Source of the DNA: JASLDZ01 sp964235945
Lineage (GTDB): Bacteria; Pseudomonadota; Alphaproteobacteria; Caulobacterales; Caulobacteraceae
Assembly (NCBI GenBank): GCA_964235945.1
Contig: CAXSDV010000008.1
Coordinates: forward strand, 16,220 to 80,219
DNA: 64,000 nt
Reading direction: 5' to 3'
Shown here: piece by piece, positions 60,232 to 64,000 of the stretch
How the letters are laid out: every line of letters begins with the position of its first letter
How positions within the stretch are numbered: the first letter of the stretch is position 1
The notes under the pieces: model-generated
Seen by the model: only the letters and a program-made list of their open reading frames with translations
Told to the model about the DNA's origin: nothing
The model's database searches: none
Program-made: the position numbers and the translations under genes

Positions 60232-63032
60232 CCAGCCGACTGAAAGATCTCGAAGCCGCCGGTCAGGCCGTGTGGCTCGACTTCGTCGACCGCAAGTTCC
60301 TGGCGGACGGCGGATTGAAGAAGCTGGTGGAGGAGGACGGGTTGACGGGCGTCACCTCCAACCCGTCGATCTTCGAGAAGGCCATGGGTCACGGCGAGGC
60401 CTACGACGCGGGCTTCAAGGATTTCCTGGGCCGCGCCGACGCGAGCGTGCAGGACACCTACGAGAGCCAGGCCATCGCCGACATCAAGGCCGCCGCCGGC
60501 GACCTGCGCCCGGTCTACGACCGGCTGGAGGGCCGCGACGGCTATGTCAGCCTGGAGGTCTCGCCCTACCTCGCCAACGCGACCGAGCCGACGGTCGAGG
60601 AGGCGCGGCGCCTGTGGGGCGGCGTGGACGTGCCCAACCTCATGGTCAAGGTGCCCGGCACCGACTCCGGCACGCCCGCCATCCGCCAGCTGATCGAGGA
60701 CGGGCTGAACATCAACGTCACCCTGCTGTTCTCGCTGGACAGCTACAAGGCGGTGGCCGAGGCCTACCTCGCGGGGCTGGAGGCGCGCCTGGCCAAGGGC
60801 GAGCCGATCGATCGGATCGCCAGCGTGGCGAGCTTCTTCGTCAGCCGCATCGACTCCAAGATCGACAAGGCGATCGACGAGCGCGTGAAGGCGGGCGACG
60901 CCGAGGCCGACGCGCTGAAGGCCGTGCGCGGCAAGGTCGCGATCGCCAACGCCAAGCTGGCCTACGCGCACTATGAAGAGCTGGTCGCGTCCGACCGCTG
61001 GCGCGCGCTGGCCGCCAAGGGGGCCATGCCCCAGCGCCTGCTCTGGGCCTCGACCGGTGTGAAGGACAAGGCCTACCCGGACACGCTCTACGTCGACGAG
61101 CTGATCGGGCCGGACACGGTCAACACCATGCCGCCCGCGACGATGGACGCCTTCCGCGAGCGCGGGACGGTGCGCGCCACCCTGACCGAAGACGTGGAGG
61201 CCGCGCGCCGCGTGCTGGCCGATGCCGAGCGGCTTGGGTTGAAGCTCGGCGACGTGACCTCCGGCCTGGTCGTCGACGGCGTCCAGCAGTTCGCCGACGC
61301 GGCCGACGCGCTCCTGGGCGCGGTGGCCGACAAGCGCGCCGCCTTCCTGGGCGAGCGGTTGAACGCGTTGGACGCGACCCTGCCCGAGGCGCTCGCCAAG
61401 GCGGTGGAGGCCCGGCTGGAGCAGGCGCGTGCGCAAGGCTGGTCGCGCCGCTTGGCCCAGGGCGACGCCACCCTGTGGACCGGCCATGACGAGGCCAAGT
61501 GGCTGGGCTGGATTCCCGCCGCGGAAGGCACGCAAGTCGACCTGGACGTGCTGAACTCGATCCGTAGTGAGGCCAAGAACCGGTCGGCGGTGGTGCTGCT
61601 CGGCATGGGCGGATCGAGTCTCGGTCCGGAAGTGTTGGCGCGCATCTTCGGCGACACGACCGACGGCCCGACCCTGCACGTGCTGGACAGCACCGATCCC
61701 GGGCAGATCGCCTCGGTCACCCGAGAGATCGATCCGAAGACGACGCTGTTCATCGTCTCCTCCAAGTCCGGCTCGACGCTGGAGCCGGAACTCCTGCGGG
61801 CCTACTTCTGGAAGCTGTCGGGCGAGGACGGATCGCGCTTCATCGCGGTGACCGATCCCGGCTCAAAGCTGCAGGACACCGCCGAGCGCGACGGCTTCTC
61901 CCACGTCGTGCCGGGCGACCCGGCCATCGGCGGGCGCTATTCGGTTTTGTCGGCCTTCGGCATGGTTCCCGCCGCGGCCATGGGCATGGATGTTCACGCC
62001 TTCTATCAGGCGACCGCGCCCATGGTGTTCTCCTGCGGCGGCGACGCGCCTCCCGCCAAAAACCCCGGCGTGCACCTGGGCGCCATCATGGGCGAGGCGG
62101 CGCTCGCCGGGCGCGACAAGCTCACCATCCTGCCGTCCCCGGGCCTCGTGCCGTTCGGGGCCTGGCTCGAACAGCTCGTGGCCGAGTCGACGGGCAAGCA
62201 GGGACGCGGCATCGTCCCCGTGGACCTGGAGCCCGCGGGCGAGCCGGGCGTCTACGGCGACGACCGCCTGTTCGTGCACCTGCACCTGGAAGGCGACCGC
62301 GACGAGGCGCTGGAGGCCAAGCTGAAAGCGCTGACCGACGCGGGCCAGCCGCTGGTGAGCGTCCACGTCGCCAAGCGCGAACTCGTCGGGCAGGAGTTCT
62401 ACCGCTGGGAGGTGGCCACCGCCGTCGCCGGCGCGGTGATCGGCATCGACCCCTTCGACCAGCCGGATGTGGAGGACGCCAAGGTCGCCACGCGCAAGCT
62501 GGTGGACGCTTACGAGCAGTCGGGGTCGCTGGAGCCGGAGACGCCGGCGGCCGAGACGGCGGACTTCCAGGTGTTCACCGCCAAGGGCGCACCTTCGCAG
62601 GGAGACGCGGCGGCGCTGTTCAAGGCGCACTTCGCGGGGCTGGAGGCGGGCGACTACGCCGGGTTCCTGGCCTACGTCGAACGCGACGAGGCCGACGAGG
62701 CGGCGGTGGCGCGCATGCGGGTCGCGGTGCGCGACGCCAGGCGCGTCGCCACCGTGGCCGGTTTCGGACCGCGCTTCCTCCACTCCACGGGCCAGGCCTA
62801 CAAGGGCGGCCCCCCCACCGGCGCTTTCCTGACCTTCACGCGCGAACCCGACCCGGACGTGGCGGTGCCCGGCCGCAAGGCCAGCTTCGGCACGGTGCAG
62901 ATCGCCCAGGCGCGGGGGGACACCGACGTCCTGGCCGAACGCGGCCGGCGCACCCTTCGCGTCCACCTCAAGGCCGGGGGCGGCGGCGTGCCCGCGCTCG
63001 TGGAAGCCGTCCTCTCCGCCGTGCAAAGCTAG
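60228..63032 (+). CDS. tal-pgi: fused transaldolase/glucose-6-phosphate isomerase
   Basis: 934-residue bifunctional protein. The N-terminal transaldolase (about 1-365) has GLTGVTSNPSIFEKAM and the Schiff-base Lys in LMVKVPGTDSGTPAI (Lys about 141). The C-terminal phosphoglucose isomerase (about 385-930) shows VLLGMGGSSLGPEVLARIFG, IVSSKSGSTLEPELLRAYFW and HFYQ-like DVHAFYQAT region. Such Tal-PGI fusions are known from Rhizobiales and other bacteria. Joining tkt by ATGA overlap and gnd 12 bp downstream, it links hexose-6-phosphate with the pentose-phosphate cycle in one transcription unit. No frameshift between the halves. Confidence 0.95.
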
Positions 63033-63044
63033 GGAAAGCGCACC

Positions 63045-64000
63045 ATGCGTCTCGCCATGATCGGCCTCGGCCGGATGGGCTCCAACATCGCGCGCCGCCT
63101 GATGCGCGCGAGCCACGAGGTCGTGGCCTACGACCACGACGCGGAAGCGGTGAAGACGCTCGGCGGCGAGGGGGCGGACACCGCCGGTTCGCTCAAGGAG
63201 GTGATCGACAAACTCCAGTCGCCGCGAATCATCTGGGTGATGTTGCCCGCCGGCCCGCCCACGGAGGACACCATCGCCCAGCTCATAGAGCTGGCCGGCC
63301 CCGGCGACATCGTGATCGACGGCGGCAACTCCTTCTACAAGGACGACGTCCGCCGGGCCCACACCTGCTCGGACAAGAACATCCACTACGTGGACGTGGG
63401 AACCTCCGGCGGCGTGTGGGGGCTGGAGCGCGGCTATTGCATGATGATCGGCGGCGACAAGGAGACGGTCGACAAGCTCGATCCGATCTTCAACGCCCTG
63501 GCCCCCGGTTACGGCGAAATCCAGCGCACCAAGGGCCGCGACGGCGACGACGACCGGGCCGAGCGCGGCTACATCCACGCGGGTCCCCCCGGGGCGGGGC
63601 ACTTCGTCAAGATGGTGCACAACGGCATCGAGTACGGCCTGATGCAGGCCTACGCCGAAGGCTTCGACATCCTCAAGGGCAAGAGTTCGCCGAAGCTGGC
63701 GGAGGATCAGCGCTTCGACATCAACCTGACGGACGTGGCCGAGGTCTGGCGGCGGGGCAGCGTGATCTCGTCCTGGCTGCTGGACCTGACCGCCTCGGCC
63801 CTGGCGGGCGATACGGAACTCGAGAAGTTCAAGGGCAAGGTGGCCGACTCGGGCGAGGGCCAGTGGACCATCGACGCGGCCATGGAGGAGGCGGTGCCGG
63901 CCAACGTGCTGACCGCCGCCCTGTTCGCGCGCTACCGCAGCCGGGTGGACACGACCTTCGGCGACAAGATGCTCTCGGCCATGCGCTTCGGCTTCGGCGG
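63045..64000 (+). CDS. gnd: 6-phosphogluconate dehydrogenase (decarboxylating), 3' end cut by window edge
   Basis: 318 residues visible, no stop before the right edge. The N-terminal Rossmann motif MRLAMIGLGRMGSNIARRLM, GDIVIDGGNSFYKDD, GTSGGVWGLERGYCMMIGG and the catalytic Lys in GHFVKMVHNGIEYG are diagnostic. The sequence belongs to the short (about 300-340 residue) GntZ/YqeC-type group, so only a few residues should be missing. GGGAAAG lies before the ATG. It oxidises 6-phosphogluconate to ribulose-5-phosphate, feeding the tkt and tal-pgi enzymes encoded upstream. Confidence 0.94.
   Translation, partial: MRLAMIGLGRMGSNIARRLMRASHEVVAYDHDAEAVKTLGGEGADTAGSLKEVIDKLQSPRIIWVMLPAGPPTEDTIAQLIELAGPGDIVIDGGNSFYKDDVRRAHTCSDKNIHYVDVGTSGGVWGLERGYCMMIGGDKETVDKLDPIFNALAPGYGEIQRTKGRDGDDDRAERGYIHAGPPGAGHFVKMVHNGIEYGLMQAYAEGFDILKGKSSPKLAEDQRFDINLTDVAEVWRRGSVISSWLLDLTASALAGDTELEKFKGKVADSGEGQWTIDAAMEEAVPANVLTAALFARYRSRVDTTFGDKMLSAMRFGFG

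Overview
The window is GC-rich, densely coded alphaproteobacterial chromosome. The evidence is a Ros/MucR-type regulator, ubiG divergent from lysC, glnE next to a PleC-type PAS histidine kinase, and a flagellar block in which flgF-flgG-flgA-flgH (minus strand) stands back to back with fliL-fliM-DUF6468-motE (plus strand). Several of these, plus a TipN-like coiled-coil membrane protein, point towards Caulobacterales or a near relative; the order is inference, the class is fairly safe. No rRNA, tRNA, insertion sequence, prophage or CRISPR array was seen. One 100-N assembly gap lies at 52270-52369, inside a gene.

Layout. 1-4920: accessory metabolic genes (CocE-type hydrolase cut by the left edge, two-domain VOC protein, DUF4112 protein, HSL-type hydrolase, ketopantoate-reductase-like protein). 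5066-11252: a divergent formate dehydrogenase locus. The minus strand carries a small ORF, the four-cluster iron-sulfur subunit and an NrfD-type membrane subunit. The plus strand carries the catalytic subunit and two small ORFs. The catalytic gene is interrupted by an in-frame TGA at 8043-8045 that is almost certainly selenocysteine, followed 11 nt later by a SECIS-like hairpin. 11273-13550: PEBP, SDR and ubiG. 13634-18876: lysC, mnmH (tRNA 2-selenouridine synthase, a second selenium-dependent function) and glnE. 18895-26092 (minus): PleC-like kinase, pepN, an unknown protein and a glycosyltransferase. 26164-27366: FAD monooxygenase.

27353-36701: flagellar genes. A near-consensus sigma-54 promoter (30475-30490) sits just upstream of flgF. 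The plus-strand arm ends in motE and a large exported TPR protein. 36698-40989: DUF423, an enolase-superfamily dipeptide epimerase and the TipN-like protein. 41161-45537: quinone-oxidoreductase-like MDR, an MHYT-PAS-GGNEF-EAL c-di-GMP protein and folD. 45601-50720: an arginine succinyltransferase (AST) operon with astA, astD and astB headed by an M20 hydrolase; astC and astE are absent. 50717-55753: Nramp transporter, two TPM-domain proteins with a 28-residue exported peptide, GNAT and MFS. 56115-56621: mucR with a strong terminator hairpin. 56772-64000: a sugar-phosphate block of GH130 phosphorylase-like protein, transketolase, fused transaldolase/glucose-6-phosphate isomerase and 6-phosphogluconate dehydrogenase (cut by the right edge).

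How they fit: the cell is probably motile and polarised, grows on amino acids (arginine) and sugars through the pentose-phosphate pathway, and can oxidise formate with a selenoenzyme. The selenium machinery itself (selA, selB, selC, selD) must lie outside the window.
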